Of a stretch of DNA of 64,000 nt, positions 36,506 to 45,648 are shown in pieces. The number at the start of each line of letters is the position of its first letter. Position 1 is the stretch's first letter. Location: NCBI GenBank assembly GCA_902705865.1, contig CACSIO010000012.1, positions 124,001 to 188,000 of the forward strand, written 5' to 3'. The DNA is from BD1-7 clade bacterium. Its GTDB lineage: Bacteria > Pseudomonadota > Gammaproteobacteria > Pseudomonadales > DT-91. The notes under the pieces are model-generated. The model saw nothing but the letters and a program-made list of their open reading frames with translations, did not search any database and was not told where the DNA came from. The position numbers and the translations under genes were made by a program.

Positions 36506-38195
36506 CAGGAGGCTTAACCGTTGGATCGCTGCTAGAAATGGAGCCAGAACTGAGGCAAGGGAGGTTCAGCTGTTCAAATAGGAGATTTGCAGCACCACGA
36601 TGGGCATTAAACGTGATGTGACAGCCTTTATCGCGCAAAAATTCGGCTTCGGCGTCTGAGTCGACAAAGGCGACAATCTCACCCTGATACCCTGTATCTC
36701 CGAGGGTACTGATCATCGCCAAAATATCTGGGAGTTCTCGGGTGGTTGCGATCACAAATCGTGTACTTTCAAGCGGCAGGTGTGCGATGAATTCCGGTGA
36801 TCCCATATCGCCAAATTGGGCTTGTATCAGTGTTTTTCGATTCTGACGAATACGCTGTGGGTCGATATCGATGCCAAGTACGCTGCAACCATTGCTGGCA
36901 AATTGTTCCGATAATTGGGTGCCGATGCGGCCAAGCCCGAAGATAACGGCATCTGCCGATGCGTTTTCGTTGCCGCCTTCCTCGTCTAACGATTGTGTTG
37001 GCAAGTGTCTTTCGAACGGTGAGAGCCATCGGGATAAATACCGATAGAGAGCTTCTGAATAAATGATCATATAGGTGGATAGAGAAATAGTGATCAGCCC
37101 CACTAAGGTGATTAGCCCCATGGTGTCGGCGCTGATGTATCCTTGGCTCAGCCCCAGTGCGGCGAGTATCAGAGAGAATTCGCTGATTTGAGCAACGGTT
37201 AATCCGGCCAGAAAACTGGTGCGTTTTCGATAACCCATGGTGCCTAATATTACCATGACAATGAGTGGATTGCCGATCAACACAAATGCGCTCAGTAATA
37301 ACGCGGGTAGCACTTGAGCACCAAGCGTGGAGAGGTCGAGACCTACGCCTAAATCAATAAAGAAAAACAACAGCAGGAAATCCCGTAAACTGGTCAACCG
37401 TGCCCCGATAACCTCGCGGTAGGGTGTTGATGCAATCGAAATACCAGCGAGAAAGGCACCGACTTCTTTGCTAAAACCCAGTTGAACGCCCAGAGCGGCC
37501 AGGGAAACTGCCCATGCAATGGCAAACAGAATCAACAACTCTGAAGATTTGGCAAGTTGTCGTAGCAGTGGCGTTAGTACAAAACGCATCATTGCTGCGA
37601 TGCCGAGTAAAAACAACGTGCCGTTCACTAAGATTGTTATGGCTTGCTGCCCGAGTGTTTGGCCGCTGCTTTCTCCCAGTGCTGTCAGCGCAATCATAAC
37701 CAGAATCACGACGATGTCTTGAACGATCAAAAAGCCAATGGCGATACGGCCATGAAGTTGGTCTATTTCGCGTTTATCCGACAACAATTTGACGATAATA
37801 ATGGTACTGGAAAACGTCAGTGCAACGGCCACATAAACCGCAGCTGTAACAACTAACCCCAACCCTAATGCAATAAGAAACCCGAATACAGAAGTAAACA
37901 GTACTTGCCCAAGGCCCGCGAAAACAGCAACTGGCCCCATGCTTCGGATGATGTGAATATCCAGCTTGAGACCGACAAGAAACAGCAGCAGCGCGATTCC
38001 CATTTTTGCCAGCAGATCAACCTGATCGTTTGTTTGCACCCAGCCTAACGCAGAAGGGCCCACCAGAATACCCACGGCAATAAACGCAACAATAAGCGGT
38101 TGTTTGAGTTTTAAACCGATGGCGCCCACCACTGCGGATAGCAACAGCAGCAGCGCAATTTCGGTAAACACATCCTGAAGCACGTATGCAATCAT
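36492..38195 (-). CDS. KefB-like cation:proton antiporter with TrkA-N domain
   Basis: The protein has 567 residues. Residues 1-~385 form a CPA2-type Na+/H+ exchanger with about 12 helices (GILVGPSALG, LLFLVGLKLDIH, GAFLAGISIASTPY). Residues ~415-530 form a Rossmann TrkA-N/RCK domain beginning VIFGLGRIGTQL with the acidic end GIDIDP. No C-terminal RCK-C is seen. It probably exchanges K+ or Na+ for protons under nucleotide control. It lies 15 bp after a DUF3124 lipoprotein-like gene on the same strand, so the two form an operon, a pairing that hints at shared function. Confidence 0.92.
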   Translation of the reverse strand: MIAYVLQDVFTEIALLLLLSAVVGAIGLKLKQPLIVAFIAVGILVGPSALGWVQTNDQVDLLAKMGIALLLFLVGLKLDIHIIRSMGPVAVFAGLGQVLFTSVFGFLIALGLGLVVTAAVYVAVALTFSSTIIIVKLLSDKREIDQLHGRIAIGFLIVQDIVVILVMIALTALGESSGQTLGQQAITILVNGTLFLLGIAAMMRFVLTPLLRQLAKSSELLILFAIAWAVSLAALGVQLGFSKEVGAFLAGISIASTPYREVIGARLTSLRDFLLLFFFIDLGVGLDLSTLGAQVLPALLLSAFVLIGNPLIVMVILGTMGYRKRTSFLAGLTVAQISEFSLILAALGLSQGYISADTMGLITLVGLITISLSTYMIIYSEALYRYLSRWLSPFERHLPTQSLDEEGGNENASADAVIFGLGRIGTQLSEQFASNGCSVLGIDIDPQRIRQNRKTLIQAQFGDMGSPEFIAHLPLESTRFVIATTRELPDILAMISTLGDTGYQGEIVAFVDSDAEAEFLRDKGCHITFNAHRGAANLLFEQLNLPCLSSGSISSSDPTVKPPVSDS

Positions 38196-38210
38196 GATAA
38201 ACCGTTATTG

Positions 38211-38777
38211 TTATGGGTTAGGAGTCGTGAGAACAACACCGCGACTGGTGAATGAAATGGATTTATTACCACTGGCACCCACCATCACGGCTTCAATCAC
38301 AGGGTGAGTCGATTGGTGTTCACTCGACCAATCGACGAGAAAGTTAGCGCCGGCACCGCCGCTTGTATCTTGTTTAGTCATCAAAAACTCGACGCTTGCT
38401 AATGGAGGCAAGGTTTTTGCCTCTGACAAAAACTGACGTACCTGATGGCCATCGCTGTTGTAGTAATCGACTGCGGCGATCACCAGTGGGTGAGTAGGGT
38501 CTGTGTTGCGGATAGAGAGCGTTGTTTCTAATAAATAGGGTTTTCCGCCAGAGGCAAAAATATGTGAGTACGCGGGCACGTAGGTGGTAGTTTGCGCTTT
38601 ACTGGCGCCATCGAGAGTTGATGTTGTTGATGGCTTTAAGCTGGGCTCCTGATAGCTCAAGCGTTCTTCCATATTTTCAACGGTGCGTATGGCATTGCCG
38701 AGATAGAGCACCATAAACATTACGACGATAACGCCAGCGGTAGATGCCCAGGTTTGCCATGATCTTGGTTGATTCAT
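38211..38777 (-). CDS. DUF3124 envelope protein
   Basis: The protein has 188 residues from ATG 38777; a TTG four codons upstream is also open. One N-terminal membrane helix (~10-28) anchors a periplasmic domain. YVPAYSHIF, ETTLSIRNTDPTHPLVI, VDYYNSDGHQVR, DTSGGAGANFLVDW and SISFTSRGVVL match DUF3124 over its whole length. The function is unknown. It is cotranscribed with the downstream KefB-like antiporter. Confidence 0.87.
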   Translation of the reverse strand: MNQPRSWQTWASTAGVIVVMFMVLYLGNAIRTVENMEERLSYQEPSLKPSTTSTLDGASKAQTTTYVPAYSHIFASGGKPYLLETTLSIRNTDPTHPLVIAAVDYYNSDGHQVRQFLSEAKTLPPLASVEFLMTKQDTSGGAGANFLVDWSSEHQSTHPVIEAVMVGASGNKSISFTSRGVVLTTPNP

Positions 38778-38933
38778 AATAACGTCCAATGTCTCTCATC
38801 AATGGGGTAGTATCGGAGTGCTCTTAGTTGCAATCGTTGATTCACGATTAAAATCTAGTCGGTTTTGCCGGTCGGCGTAGCGTCAGGTAAGAATTTATAC
38901 AGTTTGGCCGGTGCCTCAGCACGTATGGGGTTG

Positions 38934-39947
38934 TTAACTGTCGACCATGTCGAATCGATGAAAGCGTTCGTGAGCCGTGTTGCCTTCTCTGATCAACAGG
39001 GTCTTGCGCTTCAGATCCATGATCAGTGTTGTTAGTGTGCCAGAGTTACCGATAAGCTCGCTGTCGGTGAATGAGCGAAGTATCGGAAATGCGCCACCCG
39101 TATCGTTCAATGCGTTAAATACGGTATCGAGTGATGGATGCTCTGCGTGATCGAATATGGTTTGCAGACGCTGCAAACGTGTTTCGGAGCAGGTGCGACT
39201 GGGATAGTTGATATCGCTGAGCCCTTCGATGTTGGTGAGGTAGTGATTAGTATGTAGATACACTCCCTTGTTTGCGGTGGTTATATACGTGTTATCCGGT
39301 GCGAGCTCGACGCCCACCATGTTGTGTTCATCGGCAATCGCAATGTGGCTTGCTTTACCATTTCCGTGTTGCTCGGCTAGTTTTTTTGCGGCATCGAGTG
39401 TTGTGCACTCCAATAGTGCCCGCAGCAAAATGTGTACGGGCAACCCCGTGAGTTGCTGGTTGGCCGGCAATATATTTAAACAAACACCGATACCTTGGCT
39501 GTTTAATCCGATTTTCCCTAACATGCCGGGCTCCGTCATGGTTTTGATGCGCAATCCGTTTTCTAACTCGATATCGGCAACAAAAATATGGCCTTTTAAT
39601 GCATCTGACCAATCCCAGTTTTGTGCCAGTAACCCTTGTTTTGGCAGAGCGACGGTTGAGCATTCCAACGGTGATGAAATCAGCTCACTACGGGCGTTGA
39701 TGCAATAGATCCAAAACGGATCAACATTCGCAGCTTCGGCGATAGCGGTCATTTCAGTGATGTAATCCGGGCGAAACTGTTCGATGTTTTTCAGCAGTAT
39801 TGATACATGCTGTGTTAGTTTTCCGGTGGCATGACGTTCAAATAAAGGCTGATAAAATGCCAGCACTGTATGGATATGCGCTCGCATCTGCTCGCCGTGG
39901 ATATGGCCGCGATCTTTTGCGGTTCCGTTAAGTGTTAGCGTCTGCAA
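38934..39947 (-). CDS. C45-family acyltransferase/amidohydrolase-like protein
   Basis: The protein has 337 residues. The family normally begins with a G-x-x-x-xRG-xxxGE pattern, seen here as GTAKDRGHIHGEQM. This supports a TTG start at 39947 over the ATG at 39881, which would remove it. The predicted nucleophile is Cys in LECSTVALP, preceded by NARSEL as in isopenicillin-N acyltransferase-like proteins. NWDW, EPGMLGKIGLNSQGIGVCLN and LHTNHYL follow. Such enzymes self-cleave before the Cys and then hydrolyse or transfer amide-linked acyl groups. No substrate is indicated. The preceding EamA gene (40084) is on the same strand. Confidence 0.85.
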   Translation of the reverse strand: MQTLTLNGTAKDRGHIHGEQMRAHIHTVLAFYQPLFERHATGKLTQHVSILLKNIEQFRPDYITEMTAIAEAANVDPFWIYCINARSELISSPLECSTVALPKQGLLAQNWDWSDALKGHIFVADIELENGLRIKTMTEPGMLGKIGLNSQGIGVCLNILPANQQLTGLPVHILLRALLECTTLDAAKKLAEQHGNGKASHIAIADEHNMVGVELAPDNTYITTANKGVYLHTNHYLTNIEGLSDINYPSRTCSETRLQRLQTIFDHAEHPSLDTVFNALNDTGGAFPILRSFTDSELIGNSGTLTTLIMDLKRKTLLIREGNTAHERFHRFDMVDS

Positions 39948-40083
39948 AGCCGATAGTCTCCAGATGAGTATTCGCTAAGGCTAGGTCTTAAACACAGACC
40001 AAGATCTGTTGTTTTGATCATCAAGTGGTGTTGTCGTTCCGAGCGTTGAACGCCGTGCAGGCCAGGCTAATCATTTCCATAGC

Positions 40084-40977
40084 TTACTGATGTCGTATTC
40101 GCGGCAGGCGAGGCAGGCGTCGCATAACCCCGGTAAACATATCCAGGTTGAGTATGATGGCGGCAATAAAGACCGAGATCATAATGCCGATATCCCATTG
40201 ACCGGTATGTAGGCCGCCCAGTGCGAAGGTGAGTGCCGGTGCAAATGAAGAAATAAAACTGAATCGTTCTGCGCCGATATTAATAACGGCATTTTGTGAG
40301 CAAAAGTTGGGAATAATCGTGTTGAACACACCGAGAATAAAGATGGTAATCAGCAGGTTCTCGTTTATGACTGCGCGGTGGCTCGGTTCAAATTCAAAGA
40401 AGGCGATACTGCCAGCGAGACTCAATAGCAACAGACAGTAGTAGCGGATAGACAGCACCTCCATACCAGAGAGCGTGTTTCTGCGTGCCAGCTGTATCGA
40501 TAGTTTAGAGTAACTGTATGCAAGTACGCCGCCGATGGCCGCAACGAGGCCGCTGTATACCGTGAGCGCATGGTCAGCAAAAATCGTAATAATGGCAGTC
40601 AGTGCAACTAATGTGGCGATGGCGGTGATAAATCGACGTTTTACGCAGGCAGCGATAATGGCTTCCACCATAAATACGACGATCAGCGCGATGGTGGGCG
40701 GGGCTAATATTAATGAGTAGTAGGTGACGATCCAGAGCAGTGCTAAACAGGTCGCCGTGCAGGCATACCAGAAGGGCGTATTGATAATCGCTCGATGGCT
40801 TTTTACAAAATGTCGAAATCCCACCGCATTGTAAAACACCGTTGCCATCAAGGTGGTACCAAAGAGCAGTACAAAAGGATGTACGGCTTCTCCGAGGCTA
40901 TGTAACCACACAGAAGATGCCGAAAACGCCAGTGTGTAGCCAGTGGCCTGAACCATGCCTTGTTGATGTGAGTTCAT
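40084..40977 (-). CDS. EamA/DMT-family transporter
   Basis: The protein has 297 residues, ten membrane helices and two EamA repeats (GTTLMATVFYNAVGFRHF and LAPPTIALIVVFMVEAII in the first; IFILGVFNTIIPNFCSQNAV in the second). The substrate is unknown. It lies about 135 bp upstream of the C45 gene on the same strand, and the two could be cotranscribed. Confidence 0.88.
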   Translation of the reverse strand: MNSHQQGMVQATGYTLAFSASSVWLHSLGEAVHPFVLLFGTTLMATVFYNAVGFRHFVKSHRAIINTPFWYACTATCLALLWIVTYYSLILAPPTIALIVVFMVEAIIAACVKRRFITAIATLVALTAIITIFADHALTVYSGLVAAIGGVLAYSYSKLSIQLARRNTLSGMEVLSIRYYCLLLLSLAGSIAFFEFEPSHRAVINENLLITIFILGVFNTIIPNFCSQNAVINIGAERFSFISSFAPALTFALGGLHTGQWDIGIMISVFIAAIILNLDMFTGVMRRLPRLPRIRHQ

Positions 40978-41332
40978 CTGCTATCTACCATCCGTGGGGC
41001 CTTAGTTTATAAGCGTTTACGTCATACTGTTTCCCGCTCTATATCAGTTCAGATTAGATGAGGTTGGGATAGTTCGCATAAAAGCAGGGTAAGTCAGTGC
41101 CGCTTCAGAATGGCTTTTGATATTGGTGAAAATGGTATTTTAGATAGCGGATGTGATGGAAACGGCGGGCAATAATGAGATTGATAGAGTTTTGTGAAAA
41201 TGACTCTGTAGTGCGTTTTTACATGCTGAAATTCATGCTTGGTGATGTAAAAAGCAGACGTGAAGAGGTTGTAAATAGATAAGAGAAGAGTAAAGCGAAG
41301 ACGGGGCAGCAGCGCTACCCCGAAAGCAACAA
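40978..41332. other. Gap containing only a terminator
   Basis: Besides the terminator at 41303-41321, no gene is supported. An 80-codon frame on the minus strand overlaps the terminator and has no ribosome site. Confidence 0.5.
41303..41321 (-). terminator. Terminator of the small OM barrel gene
   Basis: On the minus strand GGGGTAGC pairs with GCTGCCCC (one wobble) around a 3-nt loop, followed by a pyrimidine-rich tail. It lies 12-30 bp past the stop at 41333. Confidence 0.75.
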
Positions 41333-41974
41333 TCAAAATTGGTAGTGGGCACCCACTTTGAATTCGCTGTATGTTGCATCTAAATCAACCAGCTTGTAGA
41401 TGTCTCCGTCACTGATTATTTTGTCGTTCGACGACAAGTTTGCCGATGAGTAATCGTAGGTGGCGCGCACGTATACATCTTTTGCCACAGAAAACTGAAT
41501 ACCCGCACCGACAGTATATCCAACGCCGTTCCAGGCGACAGATTCATCTTCCAAAACGCCGTTGCTACTAATGACGCCTTTAGGGCTGGCTGAGTAGTTC
41601 AAAACTGCGATGCCGGTTTTGACGAACAAGCCTACTAAGTCACTCGCTTGATAGGTAAACTTCGGTGCTACCGTTAGTGTAAGAGCTGAGCCATCTTCAA
41701 AGCCGTCTGTATCGCCGGCTAGAGGGCCTACCTGACCAGCAAACTCGATGCCGAACCATTCGTTAACGTTATAACCGCCGTAAGGGCCAACGCTAATTGA
41801 GCTTCCCTCAAGAGAGCGTGAACCGGCTTTATCCGGGTTTAGATCAATATTCATAAAACCTAAGTTGCCACCAACGTACCAACCGGTGCGATCGTAGGCT
41901 TCGTCAGAATCGGCGTAGGTATATGAACTTACTAAACTTGCTGACAATAGTGCGGTGGTGATGAATTTTTTCAT
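41333..41974 (-). CDS. Small outer-membrane beta-barrel protein
   Basis: The protein has 213 residues from ATG 41974 (SD GGAAG); the frame is open 19 codons further upstream without support. A signal peptide is cut near SYTYA. GWYVGGNLGFMNID, then YGGYNVNEWFGIEF, VGYTVGAGIQFSV, YVRATYDYS and the final FKVGAHYQF show alternating beta strands with the C-terminal aromatic that BAM recognises. This predicts an eight-strand barrel of the OmpA/OmpX-like porin group. It is probably a structural or adhesin barrel with no known ligand. Confidence 0.87.
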   Translation of the reverse strand: MKKFITTALLSASLVSSYTYADSDEAYDRTGWYVGGNLGFMNIDLNPDKAGSRSLEGSSISVGPYGGYNVNEWFGIEFAGQVGPLAGDTDGFEDGSALTLTVAPKFTYQASDLVGLFVKTGIAVLNYSASPKGVISSNGVLEDESVAWNGVGYTVGAGIQFSVAKDVYVRATYDYSSANLSSNDKIISDGDIYKLVDLDATYSEFKVGAHYQF

Positions 41975-42376
41975 AGCGACTTCCTTATTAGTGAATATCG
42001 ACAGTACGTCTGCCGCCGATAACATCGACACTGGCCGGAATCAACATGTAGAATGAATAGCCTTAAAGGACACTCGGTGAAATCCGGGGCGCGGATATTA
42101 ACGCAGAATGCATGGGCTGGAAACGAATAAAACGAACGACCTGTTTGAACGGTTGTAAATATTCTGTTTCGTGAGTATTCGTTACGCAGAGTGGGTACAC
42201 GGCGATAGTGCGAAAAGCGATCCGATGGCCTTAGTGTTGCGCCGCCGATGTTAGTTCAATGCGTATGAAGTCAATCGAGGTGGATCAGGCTGCGAGAGTT
42301 TGCTAAGCGCAGAAGTAATATAAATATACCCAGCGAGCATGTCTGAACACATGCTCGCTGAATTAAAGTGCAATGA
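41975..42376. other. Gap with ALDH terminator and OM-barrel promoter
   Basis: No gene is seen. The left side must hold the promoter of the OM barrel gene, and the right side holds the strong hairpin at 42331-42360. Confidence 0.45.
42331..42360 (-). terminator. Strong hairpin after the aldehyde dehydrogenase gene
   Basis: CAGCGAGCATGT and ACATGCTCGCTG form perfect 12-bp arms around a 6-nt loop, 17 bp past the stop at 42377. The exit tail on the minus strand is only T/A-rich. Confidence 0.7.
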
Positions 42377-43765
42377 CTACTTCATCAAGAAACGCATAGC
42401 TTTTTTACGTTGATCCAGTTCGTCGCGATCAGCAATCGGTGGGTACGATTGTTTGATGTCTAACCAGGTTGGTTTGTTGACGATTGGACGCATGTGGCTC
42501 ATAGCATCGAAGCCGTATTTGCCGTGGTATTGCCCCATGCCAGATTCACCGACACCACCGAAAGGCAGGTCGTGGTTAGGCATGTGTAACATGATGGAGT
42601 TAATGCCTACTGATCCGGATTCTGTGGAATTGATCAGGTCGTCAGCAAATGCTGTGTTTTCGGTGAATATGTAAAGACACAGTGGCTTGCCGTAGCGTGC
42701 CATGATATCGAGGATATCCTGTTTGTTTTTGTAGCTTACCACGGGCAGAATTGGGCCAAAGATTTCGTCTTTCATGACTTCGCTATCCAGCGAGACGTTG
42801 TCCAAGACTGTGGGCGACACGTAGTTTTCTTCAGGGTCGCATTGACCACCCACAACGATGTCACCATCTGACAGCAGACCTTTGATGCGTTCGTAGTGGT
42901 GGCTGTTGATAATGCGTGAATAGGCGAGACTTTCTTTCGGGTTGTCACCGAACATGTACTCGACTTTCTCTTTCAGCTTGGCAACCAATGCATCTTTGAT
43001 AGATTCGTGCACCAGAATGTAATCGACGGTAACACACACTTGACCGGCATTGAGGAACTTGGCATCAATGATGCGGTTTGCGGTCGCATCCAGTTTGGCG
43101 TCTTCGGCAATAACACACGGGTTTTTGCCGCCCAACTCCAATAATACAGGGGTGAGATGCTCAGCAGCGGCGCGCATAACGATCTGGCCAACATGGTATG
43201 AACCGGTGTACAGAATCAGGTCGTATTTTTGGCGTAATAGTTCGTCGCGATCCGGGCCTTGAGGCTGATGAACACGTACGGCATCGTTATCCAAATATTG
43301 AGGAATCAGCTCCTCAATTAACGCAGAGTAAGCCGGTGACATGCTTGGTGGTTTGATCAGCGCGGTGTTGCCCGCCGCTAAACCTGCCGCCAGTGGGCCG
43401 ATGGTTAAATGCAGAGGGAAGTTCCAAGCAACACCAATCAGCATAACGCCGTAGGGTGTTGGCTGGATTTTGCTTTTGCATGGCCACAAAAACAGTGGGC
43501 TACCCACTTTTTTGGGTTTCATCCACTTTTTCAGGTGTTTGATTGCGTGCATGGCTTCGGCACGTACGAACAGAATCTCGCCAGCAAAGGCCGAGAATTC
43601 GGATTTACCGGAGTCTTGTTTGAGCGCGTCGACAAATTTTTCTTCGTTTTCGTCGATCAGTTTCACCAGCTGTTCTAACTGATGTAAACGCCATTCGTAA
43701 CTACGCGTCTTTCCGCTACGGAATGTTGCTTTCAGGTCAGCAACGTGCTGGGCTACTGCGCTCAT
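42377..43765 (-). CDS. Class 3 aldehyde dehydrogenase (coniferyl/fatty aldehyde type)
   Basis: The protein has 462 residues from ATG 43765 (AAAGGAA); the frame continues 24 codons upstream without support. There is no presequence. LYTGSYHVGQIV, LLELGGKNP (general-base Glu), GQVCVTVDYIL (nucleophile Cys) and DEIFGPILPVV are present. The NAD-binding SYHVG replaces the commoner STxVG. Length and sequence fit ALDH3-type coniferyl-aldehyde dehydrogenases that oxidise aromatic or long-chain aldehydes. A C-terminal membrane anchor, found in fatty-aldehyde members, is absent. It is a single gene. Confidence 0.92.
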   Translation of the reverse strand: MSAVAQHVADLKATFRSGKTRSYEWRLHQLEQLVKLIDENEEKFVDALKQDSGKSEFSAFAGEILFVRAEAMHAIKHLKKWMKPKKVGSPLFLWPCKSKIQPTPYGVMLIGVAWNFPLHLTIGPLAAGLAAGNTALIKPPSMSPAYSALIEELIPQYLDNDAVRVHQPQGPDRDELLRQKYDLILYTGSYHVGQIVMRAAAEHLTPVLLELGGKNPCVIAEDAKLDATANRIIDAKFLNAGQVCVTVDYILVHESIKDALVAKLKEKVEYMFGDNPKESLAYSRIINSHHYERIKGLLSDGDIVVGGQCDPEENYVSPTVLDNVSLDSEVMKDEIFGPILPVVSYKNKQDILDIMARYGKPLCLYIFTENTAFADDLINSTESGSVGINSIMLHMPNHDLPFGGVGESGMGQYHGKYGFDAMSHMRPIVNKPTWLDIKQSYPPIADRDELDQRKKAMRFLMK

Positions 43766-44094
43766 CGTAATTTCCTTTGTTTGTTTCGCATGATGGTTCG
43801 GTAACTTGAGGCGGTATTGTGCGTGGATTGCGGCCAATCATCAAGAACAAGTCGTTATGTCGGTGGTCTTGAGATGGAGGGATTGTACCGAATAAAAAAC
43901 GTTTTTTTGAAGACTAAATAGTATTTGAGCTGACGTAGAACAACACCGTTCGATCATCGTGTATTCATTTTATTTCTATTTATTACAAGCTCTTACAGCG
44001 ACTAGTTGCTAATCGACAAATCGATATAATGGCGTCGAATTTCGTTCAGCCACATGAATGAAATGAAAAAGCACACAGTGCACAGGGGATAGAG
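43766..44094. other. Gap upstream of the ALDH gene
   Basis: No gene is seen apart from the small frame at 44095. The promoter of the ALDH gene must lie near 43780-43900. Confidence 0.4.
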
Positions 44095-44196
44095 ATGAAG
44101 AAGAATGTTGCGGTTTTAGTGAGCCTATTAGCAGCCTCACCGGTGTTCTTCTATTGCTGGTGCATGATAGAGGGTTATCAAGGTTATAACATGTGA
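44095..44196 (+). CDS. Possible 33-residue hydrophobic small protein
   Basis: ATG 44095 is preceded by AGGGG at good spacing. The peptide has a lysine start (MKKNVAV), a hydrophobic core (LVSLLAASPVFFYCWC) and a short polar end. It could be a single-pass membrane microprotein. A hairpin starting 8 bp after its stop supports a real transcript end. No family is recognised. Confidence 0.4.
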   Translation: MKKNVAVLVSLLAASPVFFYCWCMIEGYQGYNM

Positions 44197-44203
44197 TCGG
44201 TGT

Positions 44204-44227
44204 TTACCGGGTTATGAAACCCGGTAA
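44204..44227. terminator. Hairpin between the small ORF and the porin gene
   Basis: TTACCGGGTT and AACCCGGTAA form perfect 10-bp arms around ATGA, between converging genes. There is no strong T run. Confidence 0.55.
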
Positions 44228-44242
44228 CGGTGAGTACTGTTA

Positions 44243-45538
44243 TCAGAAGTAGTAGCCAAAGTTGATATTAAAACGGTAATTCCATTCGTCATTGCCGTTT
44301 GCGCCAAAGCCGCCGATACCGTCAATATTGTCGTAGTTGTCACCGTCATTACCGACAAAATAGTTACCGTCAGAAATACCAACATCGCTATAGATATACC
44401 AGCCACCGCTCGCCCATGCTGCACCGATAGTGATTAGCTGGCTGTCGTTAAAGCTCTGGTCGTCTTTGATGATGCTGCTGTATTCAATGTAAGGCAGTAT
44501 GTAATCCAGCCATCCGATAAAGGGAGTATCGATGGTGTAACTGACTGACATTGCCGGAATCCAACCGTCGCTGGCGACAGTCCAAGCGAAGTCGAATGCA
44601 CCCATAGGGATTAACTCGTCAGTCCCCCACGGGTTGTTCGCATCAATATTAAACTGATAACGCGTCAGTTGTGTTGAGATCAGCCACTTATCGATTGTGT
44701 TAACCATATGCACCGACGCGGCCCAGTGATTGCCATCATCCGCTCTGGTGCCTTTCAATTGACCTGCCTGCAATGAGAAACCCAAGTCGGTAGAGGAGGT
44801 ATCATTGCTGAATTGGTAGATCGCACGCAGGTTTAACTGATTGCGTTCTTCATAACCGTTGATCGGGCCCTCAGTTACTACGCCATTTTCGTCGACAGTG
44901 GATGTCCAGCGAACCGCGTCGTAGCTATAGCGGGCACTGTCAGCGCTGCTGCCGCGCCAATTACCCTCACTGCTGATAAAGTAACCGACATCAATCAGCC
45001 AGTTGCCCCATTCAGATGCGTAGACGAAACCAGTATCTTGATCGTCTGCAAGGCCCACGTAATAGTGCTGATCGAAAAACCAGCTTTGTGAAACACCATA
45101 CGGCCCAGGGCCGAAAGGAACACGGGTTACACCGGCACGCACTTGTTGTTTGTCATCAATCTGGTAACCGACCCAGCCGGTGTGCAGCAGGTTATAGCCG
45201 TTGTACCAGCGGTATTCTAATTTCCCTAACCAATCGCCTTGTTTGAAGTCAACGTTGATGCGAAATACATCTAGGTCAACATCACCACCCTGGCCACCGC
45301 GAGAGGGGGCTGGAGTGTCGGTATCGTAGCTGCCGATAACAAAGTTAGCGCGAATGGCACCACCCACGGTGAATGGGCCCCAGCCGATTTTGTCTGATTG
45401 TTCTTTGGGTACGGGTTGCTGCTCAGGTTCGATGGCAGAGGTGTCAGCACTATCCTGTGCAAAACTGTGATGTGAGAAGATTGCTGTGCTTGCCAAAAGG
45501 GCAGGTGCAACAATATTCAACTTTTTCAGGTACGACAT
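44243..45538 (-). CDS. Outer-membrane porin-like beta-barrel downstream of proVWX
   Basis: The protein has 431 residues from ATG 45538 (SD GGGGG); a 30-codon upstream extension is unsupported. A signal peptide is cut near SFAQD. The mature protein is a predicted large barrel with amphipathic strands: VGGAIRANFVIGSYD, VDLDVFRINVDFKQGDWLGKLEYRWYNGYNLL, QVRAGVTRVPFGPGPYG, and an aromatic C-terminus (FNINFGYYF). It resembles carbohydrate- or anion-type porins without a specific match. It lies 110 bp after proX on the same strand behind a hairpin, so it may be a partially coupled uptake channel for osmolytes, which is inference. Confidence 0.82.
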   Translation of the reverse strand: MSYLKKLNIVAPALLASTAIFSHHSFAQDSADTSAIEPEQQPVPKEQSDKIGWGPFTVGGAIRANFVIGSYDTDTPAPSRGGQGGDVDLDVFRINVDFKQGDWLGKLEYRWYNGYNLLHTGWVGYQIDDKQQVRAGVTRVPFGPGPYGVSQSWFFDQHYYVGLADDQDTGFVYASEWGNWLIDVGYFISSEGNWRGSSADSARYSYDAVRWTSTVDENGVVTEGPINGYEERNQLNLRAIYQFSNDTSSTDLGFSLQAGQLKGTRADDGNHWAASVHMVNTIDKWLISTQLTRYQFNIDANNPWGTDELIPMGAFDFAWTVASDGWIPAMSVSYTIDTPFIGWLDYILPYIEYSSIIKDDQSFNDSQLITIGAAWASGGWYIYSDVGISDGNYFVGNDGDNYDNIDGIGGFGANGNDEWNYRFNINFGYYF

Positions 45539-45594
45539 GGTTCCCCCGAGAGTAATTGTCGGATAGTGGTGTATTGATGGGTTAATCTGTATCT

Positions 45595-45626
45595 GTGCCG
45601 GCGGACAGTGGCGCTGAGGCCGGCAC
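45595..45626 (-). terminator. Hairpin between proX and the porin gene
   Basis: GTGCCGGC and GCCGGCAC form perfect 8-bp arms around 16 nt, 23 bp past the proX stop. With no long T run it may only reduce read-through into the porin gene. Confidence 0.5.
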
Positions 45627-45648
45627 ATTCAACGAAATTGTGTGGGCG

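Noticed and set aside
41094-41336. 80-codon minus-strand frame after the OM barrel gene
   Set aside because: It overlaps the terminator of that gene and lacks a ribosome site or family resemblance.
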